From Roseiarcus sp050012775 (GTDB taxonomy: Bacteria; Pseudomonadota; Alphaproteobacteria; Rhizobiales; Beijerinckiaceae): a stretch of 64,000 nt of DNA. The notes under the pieces were generated by a model. The model did no database searches. It had not been told where the DNA came from and saw only the letters and a list, made by a program, of their open reading frames with translations. The position numbers and the translations under genes were made by a program. How positions within the stretch are numbered: position 1 is the stretch's first letter; every line of letters starts with the position of its first letter. The stretch is from NCBI GenBank assembly GCA_050012775.1, contig JBEKGN010000015.1, positions 1-64,000 on the forward strand, read 5' to 3'. This document shows positions 16,866-25,493 of the stretch, in pieces.

Positions 16866-17858
16866 ATGGATCGTGATATGGGCGCTTCCCCGTCCGACGT
16901 CGGTTTCAGGGCAAATCCCGCCGAACGCCCGATGCAATCCCGAGCGCGCTTGTCCCTGGCTGGGACGAGCGGCTGGTTCGCGCTGTTCGGCGCTCTCTTG
17001 ATCCACGCGAGCATCCTGTCTTTCTTGCTTTTCGAGAACAAGCTGGAGCCTGCGATCGCACCGGAGGCGCGAGAAATCCCCGTCGAAATCCTGGTTGAGC
17101 CGCCGGAGCCAAAGAAGCCCGACGATCCCGCGGCAAAGCCGGAGCCGGCGCCGACGGCGCAACCGATCGACCTGGAGCCCGCTCACGACGCTCCCCGCGC
17201 CGCCAATGAGGAAAAGATCGAAAGAGAGGCGCCCGACGAGGCGACGAAGGCGCCGGGCGCGACGCCGATGACGAAGGAGCCAAGTCTCAAGCCCGCTCCC
17301 GCAGAAGCGGCCGGGCCGACGCGGGAAGGCGAGTCTCACGCGTCGGAGAATTCGGCTGACCCCGTCTTGGACCAAGCCGCCGACGAGGAGAAGAGGACAG
17401 TCGAGGCCGATCGCCAAGCGCCGGCGGAGCAGCAGGCGCGCGTCGACACGAATGCCCAGCCCGAGAAGCTTCCAGCGTTCGTCGGCCAACCGTTCCCCAC
17501 CTGGTCCACCGGCGAACGGTTCTCCACTTCTGAGTCTTTGCCGGACATCGAACTCGGGAGCGCGGCCGGACCGACTCCCGTTTCCGGCGGAAAGGCCAGA
17601 TCGACCTATCTGTCGATTCTGTACGGGATGATCATGTCCCATGTGCATGGGACCGCCGCCCCGCGCGCGCGATTCGCGGGAGAGATCGCCTTCACCATCG
17701 ACGGAACGGGCAACCTCATGCAACGCTCGATCGCACGCTCGAGCGGATCGCGGGATCTCGATTCTGCGGCTCTCGCCGCGGTCGGCGAGGCGGCGCCGTT
17801 TCCGCCGCCGCCGCAGCGCATGCCCGCGAGATTGACGTTCACCTACGACGCGAGGTGA
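16866..17858 (+). CDS. tonB: TonB-family energy-transducing protein
   Basis: A 330-residue TonB-like protein. An N-terminal transmembrane helix (about 36-55, WFALFGALLIHASILSFLLF) anchors it in the inner membrane. A long Pro/Glu/Ala/Lys-rich periplasm-spanning region (60-230) follows. The C-terminal TonB domain has VHGTAAPRARFAGEIAFTIDGTGNLMQRSIARSSGSRDLDSAALAAV...FPPPPQ. TonB couples the proton motive force to outer-membrane receptors, here possibly for metal uptake. ExbB, ExbD and a receptor are not adjacent. In-frame starts at 16878 and 16932 are possible. Divergent from the copper cluster. Confidence 0.85.
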   Translation: MDRDMGASPSDVGFRANPAERPMQSRARLSLAGTSGWFALFGALLIHASILSFLLFENKLEPAIAPEAREIPVEILVEPPEPKKPDDPAAKPEPAPTAQPIDLEPAHDAPRAANEEKIEREAPDEATKAPGATPMTKEPSLKPAPAEAAGPTREGESHASENSADPVLDQAADEEKRTVEADRQAPAEQQARVDTNAQPEKLPAFVGQPFPTWSTGERFSTSESLPDIELGSAAGPTPVSGGKARSTYLSILYGMIMSHVHGTAAPRARFAGEIAFTIDGTGNLMQRSIARSSGSRDLDSAALAAVGEAAPFPPPPQRMPARLTFTYDAR

Positions 17859-17866
17859 ACCGAGCG

Positions 17867-18334
17867 TTATCCGGCCGCCGCCCCGCACTCCCGGCATAGC
17901 CCCTGCATTTCGACCATTTGTCGGTGCGGCGCAAAGCCGGCGCGGGCGGCGGTCTTCTGGAGCAGGCGCGCGATGGCGGCGTCTTCGATCTCGTCGCTGC
18001 GCCCGCATTTCTCACACAGCAGAAGGACGCCTTGATGCGCGTGGCCGAAATGTTCGCAAGGCGCATAGGCGTTGCGGCTTTCGATCTTGTGCACGAAGCC
18101 GTTGTCGAGGAAGAACTCCAGCGTGCGATAGACCGTCGGCGGCGCGATCGGCTTGCGCTCGAGGCGCGCCATTTCGTCCATGATCGCATAGGCGCCGAGA
18201 GGGGCGGGGCTGCGGCTCAGAATCGCCAGCACGCGGCGGCGCAGCGCCGTCAATTGCAGCCCTTTGCTGGCGCAGGCCCTCTCGACCTGCGCCGCCCAGG
18301 CCAGCCCCATCGCTTCATGGCCGTCAGAAATCAT
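17867..18334 (-). CDS. zur: Fur-family zinc uptake regulator Zur
   Basis: A 155-residue Fur-family repressor: winged helix with ALRRRVLAILSRSPAPLGAYAIMD and PPTVYRTLEFFLDNGFVHKI, then a metal-binding C-terminal domain with CEHFGHAHQGVLLLCEKCG and a final CREC pair for structural zinc. Position opposite znuABC and a Zur-like palindrome in the shared promoter identify it as Zur rather than Fur. The ATG at 18334 has an AAGGCGAG ribosome-binding site; an ATG at 18367 would add 11 residues. Confidence 0.88.
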   Translation of the reverse strand: MISDGHEAMGLAWAAQVERACASKGLQLTALRRRVLAILSRSPAPLGAYAIMDEMARLERKPIAPPTVYRTLEFFLDNGFVHKIESRNAYAPCEHFGHAHQGVLLLCEKCGRSDEIEDAAIARLLQKTAARAGFAPHRQMVEMQGLCRECGAAAG

Positions 18335-18417
18335 CGATCTCGCCTTTTCCCATCCGAATCCTATCATGCTCGAAACGGCGCGTCGCGCGGAAGGTGGCGG
18401 AGGCTTGCGCGACGTAT

Positions 18418-18432
18418 TGTTATAACATAACA
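18418..18432. promoter_or_regulatory. Zur operator (Zur box)
   Basis: TGTTATAACATAACA is a perfect inverted repeat (TGTTAT and ATAACA around AAC) and closely matches alphaproteobacterial Zur boxes. It lies 54 bases ahead of the znuA start and about 84 bases ahead of the zur start, between the divergent genes, so one site could repress both. It stands out as AT-rich in a GC-rich neighbourhood. Confidence 0.8.
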
Positions 18433-18486
18433 GTACGCGCTCCGCGCCGAAAGGGCGCGGCGGAAAACACCTCGGAGGCATTCCCC

Positions 18487-19359
18487 ATGACCCAGAAACT
18501 TCTACTCGCGGCGGCCGCGACGGTCGGCTTGATGAGCGCGCCGGCGCTCGCCGACCCGGTGAAAGTCGTCGCCGCGGAGAATTTTTACGGCGACGTCGCC
18601 ACGCAGATCGGCGGCGCGAATATCGCGGCGACGAGCATCCTGACCAATCCGGACCAGGACCCGCATTTGTTCGAAGCGAGCGCCGAGACCGCCAAGGCTC
18701 TTGCCGACGCGAGGATCGTCATCGTCAACGGCGCCGACTACGACCCGTGGATGGAAAAGCTTTTGAAAGCCAACAAGGCGCCGGGCCGCAAGGAAATCGT
18801 GGTCGCGCAGCTCGTCGGCCGGAAAGCCGGCGACAATCCGCACCTCTGGTACGACCCGGCCTATGTGAGAGCGGCCGCCAAGGCGCTGGTCGCGGATCTC
18901 GACGCCATCGACCCGGCCCACAAAGCCGATTATGACAAGGGCGAGGCGCAGTTCCTCGAATCGCTGAAACCGCTGGACGCGAAGATCGCCGACATGCGCA
19001 AGAAATATTCGGGACAGCCGGTCACCGCCTCGGAGCCGGTGTTCGGCTATACGGCGGGCCTGATCGGCCTGAAAGTCCACAACGAGAAATTCGCCCTCGC
19101 GGTGATGAACAACGCCGAGCCGACGCCCTCCGAAGTCGCCGGGTTCGAGAACGATCTGAAGGGCCACAAGGTCAAGGCGATGCTCTATAACGCGCAGGCG
19201 AGCGAGCCAGCGGTGCAACGGCTGGTGCAGATGGCCAAGGACAATCAAATCCCCGTCGTCGGCGTCTCCGAGACCGAACCGCCTGACACGACCTATCAGC
19301 AGTGGATGCTCGGGCAACTCGACGCGCTCGATTCGGCGCTCGGCGGCGGGGCGAAGTGA
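18487..19359 (+). CDS. znuA: Zinc ABC transporter, periplasmic zinc-binding protein
   Basis: A 290-residue cluster A-I solute-binding protein with a signal peptide (cleaved after PALA). Metal-ligand regions include DPHLFEAS, DNPHLWYDPAYV and a C-terminal SETEPP segment. Unlike many ZnuA proteins it has no His-rich loop, as in some compact homologues. The start at 18487 is placed at the signal peptide; an upstream in-frame extension would cover the Zur box. First gene of znuACB, with its stop overlapping the znuC GTG start. Confidence 0.9.
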   Translation: MTQKLLLAAAATVGLMSAPALADPVKVVAAENFYGDVATQIGGANIAATSILTNPDQDPHLFEASAETAKALADARIVIVNGADYDPWMEKLLKANKAPGRKEIVVAQLVGRKAGDNPHLWYDPAYVRAAAKALVADLDAIDPAHKADYDKGEAQFLESLKPLDAKIADMRKKYSGQPVTASEPVFGYTAGLIGLKVHNEKFALAVMNNAEPTPSEVAGFENDLKGHKVKAMLYNAQASEPAVQRLVQMAKDNQIPVVGVSETEPPDTTYQQWMLGQLDALDSALGGGAK

Positions 19360-20198
19360 GCGCGCTTCGTTTCGACGATGTGACCATTCGACTCGGCGGC
19401 CGAGACATCCTCTCGGCCGCCAGTTTCGTCGTCGAGGACGGCGAATTCATCGGCATGCTCGGCGCCAACGGCGCCGGCAAGACCACGCTGATGCGCGCCG
19501 CGCTCGGCCTGACGCGGCTCGCCTCCGGCGCGATCAGGGTTCTCGATCAGCCGGTCACGCGTGGAAATTCATCCATCGGCTATATGCCGCAGAATCGCGC
19601 GCTCGCCTTGGGCTTGCGTCTGACCGGCTACGACATCGTCGCCAGCGCGGCGATCGGCGCGCGCTTCGGCTTCGCGTGGCTCGACAAGGCGACGCGGCGC
19701 GAAATCGACTGGGCGCTCGATCACGTCGACGCGCGCGACCTCGCGCGCCGCTCGATCGGCGAGCTCTCGGGCGGCGAGCGCCAGCGCCTGCTGCTCAGTC
19801 AGGCGCTGCTCGGCCGGCCGCGCCTGCTGTTGCTCGACGAGCCGTTGATCTCGCTCGATCCTGCCTACCAGAAGGGCGTCGTCGACATCGCGCGGCGCCT
19901 TCGCGACGAATTGAAGATCGCGATTGTCTTCAGCGCGCACGAACTCAATCCGCTGGTCAACGCGATCGACCGCGTTCTCTATCTCGGCGCCGGCGCGGCG
20001 GTGATCGGCCCGGTCGATGAAGTCGTCACCGGTCCGGTGCTTTCGCGGCTCTATGGCGCCGACATCGAGGTGGTGCGCGTGCGGGACCGTTATTTCGTCA
20101 TGGCCGGCGACGTCGAGGTCGAGCGCGACGCGCATCGCCACGAGGGCGGCGATCACGGCCATGTCCACTCCCACGATCATGGCGGCGCGCATGTTTGA
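19356..20198 (+). CDS. znuC: Zinc ABC transporter, ATP-binding protein with His-rich tail
   Basis: A 280-residue ABC ATPase. Walker A GANGAGKTT, signature LSGGERQRLLLSQALLG and Walker B LLLLDEPLISLD are all present. It starts at GTG 19356, overlapping the znuA stop. The last 25 residues form a His-rich tail (DAHRHEGGDHGHVHSHDHGG), uncommon on the ATPase subunit and perhaps a cytoplasmic zinc buffer or sensor. It overlaps the znuB start by eight bases. Zinc specificity is supported by the adjacent Zur box. Confidence 0.9.
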   Translation: MSALRFDDVTIRLGGRDILSAASFVVEDGEFIGMLGANGAGKTTLMRAALGLTRLASGAIRVLDQPVTRGNSSIGYMPQNRALALGLRLTGYDIVASAAIGARFGFAWLDKATRREIDWALDHVDARDLARRSIGELSGGERQRLLLSQALLGRPRLLLLDEPLISLDPAYQKGVVDIARRLRDELKIAIVFSAHELNPLVNAIDRVLYLGAGAAVIGPVDEVVTGPVLSRLYGADIEVVRVRDRYFVMAGDVEVERDAHRHEGGDHGHVHSHDHGGAHV

Positions 20199-20982
20199 AT
20201 ACGACTTCATGCGCACCGCCTTCGCCGCTTCCGGCGTCGCGGCGATTCTCGCCGGGATCGTCGGCTTTTTTCTCGTTCTGCGCGGCCAGACCTTCGCCGG
20301 TCACGCGCTTTCGCATGTCGGCTTCACCGGCGCGACGGGGGCGGCCTTGTTCGGCCTTTCGCCGTTCGCCGGCCTCGTCGCCTTCACGCTCGTCGCCGGC
20401 GTCGGCATGGGCCTCTTCGGCGAAAAACTCGCCGAGCGCGACGTGGCGATCGGCATGATGCTTTCCCTAGCGCTCGGGCTCGGGCTGCTGTTCCTGCATT
20501 TCTACACGTCGGCGGCGACCCAGGCGACCGCGCTGCTGTTCGGCAACGTGCTCGGCGTCGACGATTCCGCGCTGCTGAGCCTCGTCGTGCTGGCCGTGGT
20601 CAGCCTCGCCGCGCTCGCCGTCATTGTGCGGCCTCTGATTTTCGCTTCGTTGCAGAGCGAACTGGCCGAGGCGCGCGGCGTGCCGTTGCGCTTCGTCTCG
20701 GCGGCCTTTCTCGCCATCGTTGCGATCGCCGTCGCCGAATGCGCGCAGATCGTCGGCGTGCTGCTGGTGTTCACGCTGATGGTCGGCCCCGCCGCCGCGG
20801 CGCAGAATCTTTCGCGCCGGCTCAAAGGCGCTCTGGCGTTGGCGGCGGGCCTCGCGCTCGTCGAGGCCTGGGGCGGCCTGACGCTGGCCTTCTACACGGA
20901 TTGGCCGACGAGCTTCTGGATCACGGCGCTGTCGGGACTGGTCTATTTCGCCAGCCTCGTTGTGCGGCGGCTGGCGGCGTGA
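20191..20982 (+). CDS. znuB: Zinc ABC transporter, permease
   Basis: A 263-residue ABC-3 family permease with seven to eight hydrophobic segments. LRGQTFAGHALSHVGFTGATGAALFG near the N-terminus and AQIVGVLLVFTLMVGPAAAAQNLSRRL near the C-terminus are family signatures. It starts inside the end of znuC and completes the znuACB operon. Only 22 bases separate it from recJ, which could be co-transcribed. Confidence 0.9.
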   Translation: MFEYDFMRTAFAASGVAAILAGIVGFFLVLRGQTFAGHALSHVGFTGATGAALFGLSPFAGLVAFTLVAGVGMGLFGEKLAERDVAIGMMLSLALGLGLLFLHFYTSAATQATALLFGNVLGVDDSALLSLVVLAVVSLAALAVIVRPLIFASLQSELAEARGVPLRFVSAAFLAIVAIAVAECAQIVGVLLVFTLMVGPAAAAQNLSRRLKGALALAAGLALVEAWGGLTLAFYTDWPTSFWITALSGLVYFASLVVRRLAA

Positions 20983-21004
20983 TGGCGCGGGAAAGGGGGC
21001 GCTG

Positions 21005-22786
21005 ATGAGTTTCTTCCTCGGCGTCGAGCGCTCGTTCACCGGCCGGCCGTGGCGGCCGCGGCTCGACGCGGCGGGGGAGGCGCGCGCGCTCGCCATCGCG
21101 CAGGTCAGCGGGCAGAGCGAGCTGATGGCGCGCGTGCTCGCGGGGCGGGGCGTCGGTCTCGACGAGGTCGCGCGCCATCTCGAGCCGACCTTGCGCGAGC
21201 TGATGCCCGATCCCTTTGCGTTGCGCGACATGGAGGCGGCGACGGCGCGCCTCGCACGCGCCGTTCAGCGCCGGGAGCGCGTCGCGATCTTCGGCGACTA
21301 CGACGTCGACGGCGCGGCGAGCGCGGCGCTGCTGAGCGAATATCTCGAGGCCTGCGGCTGCCCGACGCTGATCCATATTCCCGATCGCGTCGCCGAGGGT
21401 TATGGCCCGAACAGCGAGGCGATGGCGGCCTTCGCGGCCAAGGGCGCGAGCCTCGTCGTCACCGTCGATTGCGGCGCGGTGAGCCACGAGCCCATCGCCG
21501 AGGCGAGGCGGCTCGGCCTCGACGTCATCGTCTTCGATCACCATCAGGCGCCGGAAAACCTGCCCGACGCGCTCGCCGTCGTCGACCCGAACCGCCAGGA
21601 CGATCTTTCCGGCCTCGGCTATCTCTGCGCGGCCGGCGTCGTCTATATGGGCCTCATCGCGCTCAATCGCGCGCTGCGCGAGGCGGGCTTCTTTCACGGG
21701 CGCGCGGCGCCCGATCTCATGGCCGCGCTCGATCTCGTCGCGCTGGCGACGGTCGCGGACGTCGTGCCGCTCGTCGGCCTCAATCGCGCGTTGGTGCTGC
21801 GCGGCCTCGCCGTGATGCGCCAGCGCAAGCGTCCGGGCCTCGCGGCTCTGTTCGATGCGGCGGGCGCCGACGGTCCGCCGCGCGCCTATCATCTCGGCTT
21901 CCTCATCGGCCCGCGCATCAACGCGGGCGGACGCATCGGCGACGCCGCGCTCGGCGCGCGGCTGCTGACGACGCGCGAGGATGCGCAGGCGCGCGAAATC
22001 GCCGCCGAGCTCGACCGCCTCAATCGCGCGCGCCAGCAGATCGAATTGGCTGTTCTCGCCGAGGCCGAAGCCGAGGCCCTGCTCGCGCTCGGGCTCGAGG
22101 AGCGCGGCGCGGCGGTGGTGGTGGCGGGCGAGGGCTGGCCGTCGGGCGTCGTCGGGCTGATCGCGGCGCGCCTGAAGGAGCGCTTCGAGCGCCCTGCCTT
22201 CGCGCTGGCCTTGAGCGGGCGCGAAGCGACGGGCTCGGGGCGCTCGATCGCCGGCGTCGATCTCGGCCGCGTCGTCCGCTCGGCCGTCGAGGCGGGCCTC
22301 GCCGTCAAGGGGGGCGGCCACGCCATGGCGGCGGGCGTGACTTTGGCGAAGAACCGGATCGGCGAATTTCGCGCCTTTCTCGAGGAAAAGCTCGCCGAGC
22401 CGGTCGCCAAGGCGCGCGCCCAATCGGGATTGGCGATCGACGCCGCGCTGACCGCGGCCGGCGCGACTCCGGCGATCGCGCATTCGATCGAGGCCGCCGG
22501 GCCCTTCGGCGCCGGAAATCCCGAACCGATCTTCGCGCTGCCGCGCCATCGCCTCGTCGACGTCATCGCCGTCGGCGCCGACCATCTGCGCTTGCGCGCC
22601 GTCGCCGGGGACGGCCGGGCGATCGAAGCGATCGCGTTCCGCGCCGTCGGCAAGCCGCTGGGGGAGGCGCTCCTGCGCCTCAAGGGCGCCAACGTCCATC
22701 TGGCCGGCGCGCTCGCGATCAACCGTTACGGCGGGCGCGAGAAGGCGCAGCTGCGGGTGCTCGACGCGGCGGAAGTCGCGGAATAG
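21005..22786 (+). CDS. recJ: Single-stranded-DNA-specific exonuclease RecJ
   Basis: A 593-residue DHH-family 5'-3' exonuclease acting in recombination and mismatch repair. Phosphoesterase motifs are AIFGDYDVDGAASAALL (about residue 95), TVDCGAVSHEP, and the DHH core VIVFDHHQAPENLPDALAVVDPNR. The DHHA1 domain has GRSIAGVDLGRVV and KGGGHAMAAGVTL, followed by a C-terminal OB-like region. The ATG at 21005 is chosen to match the family N-terminus (SFFLGVERSFTGRPW). Length is normal for RecJ. Confidence 0.93.
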   Translation: MSFFLGVERSFTGRPWRPRLDAAGEARALAIAQVSGQSELMARVLAGRGVGLDEVARHLEPTLRELMPDPFALRDMEAATARLARAVQRRERVAIFGDYDVDGAASAALLSEYLEACGCPTLIHIPDRVAEGYGPNSEAMAAFAAKGASLVVTVDCGAVSHEPIAEARRLGLDVIVFDHHQAPENLPDALAVVDPNRQDDLSGLGYLCAAGVVYMGLIALNRALREAGFFHGRAAPDLMAALDLVALATVADVVPLVGLNRALVLRGLAVMRQRKRPGLAALFDAAGADGPPRAYHLGFLIGPRINAGGRIGDAALGARLLTTREDAQAREIAAELDRLNRARQQIELAVLAEAEAEALLALGLEERGAAVVVAGEGWPSGVVGLIAARLKERFERPAFALALSGREATGSGRSIAGVDLGRVVRSAVEAGLAVKGGGHAMAAGVTLAKNRIGEFRAFLEEKLAEPVAKARAQSGLAIDAALTAAGATPAIAHSIEAAGPFGAGNPEPIFALPRHRLVDVIAVGADHLRLRAVAGDGRAIEAIAFRAVGKPLGEALLRLKGANVHLAGALAINRYGGREKAQLRVLDAAEVAE

Positions 22787-22839
22787 CGGGGATTGGGGAT
22801 CTCGATCGAGAATCTGCGCCGAGCGCTCGGCCTCGCCCG

Positions 22840-23199
22840 TCAGTGAAAATCGCGGACGATGCGCGGCGCCCCGCGGCTCGTCGCCCAGTCGAGCGCTTCT
22901 TGCGCGAGTTCGGCGAAGGCGCCGGGGACGCGCAAGGCGACCGAGTTCGGCTGCGAGACGAGCGCCAGCCGCGCCGCGGCGAGGAGGAGCAGGTCGATCA
23001 TCGCCTTGGAAATCAGTTCGACGTCCAATTTGTCCTCCGCCGCCTGCGCGTCGACGAGGGTGACGACGTCGCGAATCGCCTCGTCGGCTTCGCGCAACCG
23101 CTCACGTTCCGGTCCCGAAATCGCAAGGACGTCCGAAAGAGTGAGAAGGCGCATGGGCGTCCAAGCGAAGCAGCGGGGTTCGACAATCGAAATTCGCAT
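22840..23199 (-). CDS. Hypothetical protein
   Basis: A 119-residue protein I do not recognise. It is Ala/Leu/Glu-rich and mainly helical (READEAIRDVVTLVDAQAAEDKLDVELISKAMIDLLLLAAARLALV), without signal peptide or Cys motifs. Two starts are plausible: ATG 23199 after TATAGGCG, or ATG 23154. The DNA just ahead (about 23205-23235) is AT-rich and promoter-like. Codon use agrees with a real gene, but there is no other support. Downstream of the GDPD-RidA pair on the same strand. Confidence 0.5.
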   Translation of the reverse strand: MRISIVEPRCFAWTPMRLLTLSDVLAISGPERERLREADEAIRDVVTLVDAQAAEDKLDVELISKAMIDLLLLAAARLALVSQPNSVALRVPGAFAELAQEALDWATSRGAPRIVRDFH

Positions 23200-23277
23200 C
23201 AACGCCTATAAATTGCTTTTTATAAAGTTGCAATCCATCAGTTGTGGAACGGCCGCGACCTGCGACCGCGTCGCGTC

Positions 23278-24036
23278 TTAAGAAACCGCCTCGCCTTCGA
23301 ACACGATCTGGTCGGCCCATCGCGACGCCGTTCGCCGTTGCTCCGCCGTTCGCACCGTCCAGACCATGACTGGCATGCCCTTGAGTTCGCGCAATAGAAA
23401 CGGCGTGGGATGCGGCAGGTCGTCGACGCTCCAGGAGAGAAAATCCGGGCGCGTCTCGGGGTAATGCAGGAAGGCCGCGCAGATCTGTTTCTGCGCCGCC
23501 GAAAGATCGCGCCAATGCCATCCGCGGTAACTCGGCTGGGCGACCATGCCGAGCGGGCCGATCCCGTCGTGGCGCGCGCGCAAATAGGCGATCGCCGCGG
23601 GATCGAAGCTCTTGAACGCGAGCGGCCCGTCATATTCGCGCGCCAGCGCGGCGACGCGCTCGGCAAGGCGCATGTCGCCGTCGAAACGGCTCTTGAGCTC
23701 GCAGATCAACGGCGTGCGGCCCGCGATGCGGGCGAGCAATTGCGGCAGCGTAGGCACGCGCTCGTCGCAATCGCGAAACGGCGCGGCCTGGATTTGGGCC
23801 ACCGTTCTTTCGATCAGAGCGCCGCCCGTCCGCGTGAGCCGATCGAGCCTGGCGTCGTGAAACACCATCGCCTCGCCGTCGCGGCTCAGCTGCGCGTCGC
23901 ATTCAATCGCGAAGCCGCCGCGGATCGCCGCCTCCGCCGCGCCGAGCGTGTTCTCGACGACGCCTTGGCCGGCGTCGTGCAGGCCGCGATGGGCGATCGG
24001 CCGCGCGACGAGCCAGTCCGGCGCGTTCGCGTTCAC
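23278..24036 (-). CDS. Glycerophosphodiester phosphodiesterase family protein
   Basis: A 252-residue GDPD-family TIM barrel hydrolysing glycerophosphodiesters to glycerol-3-phosphate and an alcohol. Signatures: IAHRGLHDAGQGVVENTLGAAEAAI (catalytic His-Arg), FAIECDAQLSRDGEAMVFHDARLDRLT (Glu/Asp metal ligands and second His), and ICELKSRF. No signal peptide, so cytoplasmic. Its start overlaps the stop of the RidA-family gene by four bases, indicating an operon. Confidence 0.88.
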   Translation of the reverse strand: MNANAPDWLVARPIAHRGLHDAGQGVVENTLGAAEAAIRGGFAIECDAQLSRDGEAMVFHDARLDRLTRTGGALIERTVAQIQAAPFRDCDERVPTLPQLLARIAGRTPLICELKSRFDGDMRLAERVAALAREYDGPLAFKSFDPAAIAYLRARHDGIGPLGMVAQPSYRGWHWRDLSAAQKQICAAFLHYPETRPDFLSWSVDDLPHPTPFLLRELKGMPVMVWTVRTAEQRRTASRWADQIVFEGEAVS

Positions 24037-24506
24037 GCGCCGATCTCAAAGATCGCCTCGACTTCAGCGACCGCGTTGAGCGGCAGATGAGCGACGCCGA
24101 CCGTCGTGCGCGCATGGACCCCCGGCGCGCCGAACACTTCGCGCATGAGCGCGGAAGCGCCGTTCATCGCTTTGGGAAGCTCGTCGCAGCCTCCTTCGAC
24201 GGCGAAAAACCCGCCGAGCCGAACGACCTGCGCGATCCGGTCGAGATCGCCGACCGCCGCCTGCGCTTGGGCGACGAGGTTGATTGCGCAGAGCCGAGCC
24301 GCCTCGCACGCCGCGCTCAGCGACGAATGCGGCCCGAGTTTGCCGATATGGGCGGGCGCGATTCTGCCATCCGGGCCGAACGGCAATTGGCCGGAGACGA
24401 ACAGCAACGCCCCGACGCGTTTGAAGGGGACATAAGCAGCGACCGGCGCGGCCGGCGGCGGAAGCGTGATCCCCAGTTCTTCGAGACGCTTGGCGACGAA
24501 GCTCAT
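24033..24506 (-). CDS. RidA (YjgF/YER057c) family protein
   Basis: A 157-residue RidA-like protein; family members deaminate reactive enamine/imine intermediates or serve as ligand-binding trimers. GALLFVSGQLPFGPDGRI and GAPGVHARTTVGVAHLPLNAVAEVEAIFEI match the family. The catalytic Arg of true RidA (normally in the RxxxxxxxLP region) appears as HARTTVGVAHLP, so activity is plausible. At 157 residues it is longer than classical RidA (about 130), resembling the YjgF/chorismate-mutase-like subgroup with an N-terminal extension. Operon with GDPD. Confidence 0.82.
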   Translation of the reverse strand: MSFVAKRLEELGITLPPPAAPVAAYVPFKRVGALLFVSGQLPFGPDGRIAPAHIGKLGPHSSLSAACEAARLCAINLVAQAQAAVGDLDRIAQVVRLGGFFAVEGGCDELPKAMNGASALMREVFGAPGVHARTTVGVAHLPLNAVAEVEAIFEIGA

Positions 24507-24696
24507 GACCGTTCCTTTGCTTGCACAGGGGCGCGCCGCTCGCCAGGCGCAGCGAGATCATTAAGCCAAACGCCGCGGCAGAAGAACCCTCGCGCGTCGC
24601 GCCGCGCTTGTTTTTGCCGCTCGGCGCGCTTAGGTTGCCCAGCATGATCTTCGCGCGCCGGCGCGGCATCGACGCGCGGCGCGATTGAGCGGGATA

Positions 24697-24942
24697 ATGG
24701 CCATGGGTAGCTTCAGCATTTGGCATTGGATGTTGTTCGGAGCGGTGGCGCTGCTGCTGTTCGGCGGCAAAGGCAAGATTTCCGACATCATGGGCGACGT
24801 CGCCAAGGGCATCAAATCGTTCAAGAAGGGCATGTCCGAGGACGATTCCGAGGCGAAACCGGCGGCGCCGACGCCCCCGCGCAGCCTCGAAAATCGTGTC
24901 GGCTCCGCGGTCGACGCGAACGAGACGAACAAGGTCAACTGA
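24697..24942 (+). CDS. tatA: Sec-independent translocase subunit TatA
   Basis: An 81-residue TatA: short N-terminal transmembrane helix (FSIWHWMLFGAVALLLFGGKG) followed by an amphipathic helix (SDIMGDVAKGIKSFKKGMSED) and a polar tail. It forms the size-adaptable pore that moves folded twin-arginine proteins. Starts at 24697 and 24703 are both reasonable; AGCGGGA precedes the first. First of tatABC. Confidence 0.92.
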   Translation: MAMGSFSIWHWMLFGAVALLLFGGKGKISDIMGDVAKGIKSFKKGMSEDDSEAKPAAPTPPRSLENRVGSAVDANETNKVN

Positions 24943-25025
24943 CGCGCCTGGCGCGAGCGCCCGTCGCCGGGCGGGGAGGGCGCGGAGCGCTTCTCCCCAA
25001 GGGTTTCGTGTGACCGGACCGCTCC

Positions 25026-25493
25026 ATGTTTGATTTTGACGTCGGCAAGCTCCTGATCTTCGGCATCGTCGCCCTTGCGGTCATCCCGCCGAAGGATTTG
25101 CCGCGCGTCATGCGCACCGTCGGCCAGACCATCGGCAAGATGCGGCGCATGGCGGCCGAATTCCAGGGGCAGTTCATGGAGGCGATGCGAGAGGCCGATC
25201 TGGAGAGCGTCAAGAAGGAACTGAGCGCCCTCGACCAATCCGCCAGGGTCGGCGCGGCGTTCGATCCGGCGATGGCGATGCGCCAGGAAATCACCCAGGC
25301 CGTCGAGGGATCCAAGGAGATCGGCCACTCCGAAGTGGCGCTGACCGGCGCCGGGGGGGCGAGCGGCGAGCCCGTCGGCCAAGGCGCGGTCGTCGCTCAC
25401 GAAAGCGCGCCCACGCCCGCGCCCGCGTCGTCCCTGGAGGTCGTCGAGCAGCCGACCGCCGGCGCCTCCGTCGCGCGGGGCGCGGCGGAATGA
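25026..25493 (+). CDS. tatB: Sec-independent translocase subunit TatB
   Basis: A 155-residue TatB: N-terminal transmembrane segment MFDFDVGKLLIFGIVALAVIPPKDLPRVMRTVGQTIGKMRRMAAEF with the Pro-containing hinge, then a long amphipathic helix and an acidic/Ala/Pro-rich C-terminal region. TatB works with TatC in recognition of twin-arginine signal peptides. The stop overlaps the tatC start by four bases. The first helix lacks the usual Glu (xDFxWxE replaced by DVGK), typical of alphaproteobacterial TatB. Confidence 0.92.
   Translation: MFDFDVGKLLIFGIVALAVIPPKDLPRVMRTVGQTIGKMRRMAAEFQGQFMEAMREADLESVKKELSALDQSARVGAAFDPAMAMRQEITQAVEGSKEIGHSEVALTGAGGASGEPVGQGAVVAHESAPTPAPASSLEVVEQPTAGASVARGAAE

Noticed and set aside
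21049..23211. 720-codon plus-strand frame over recJ
   Set aside because: Plus-one shadow of recJ with extreme Arg/Gly content; recJ itself has all motifs.
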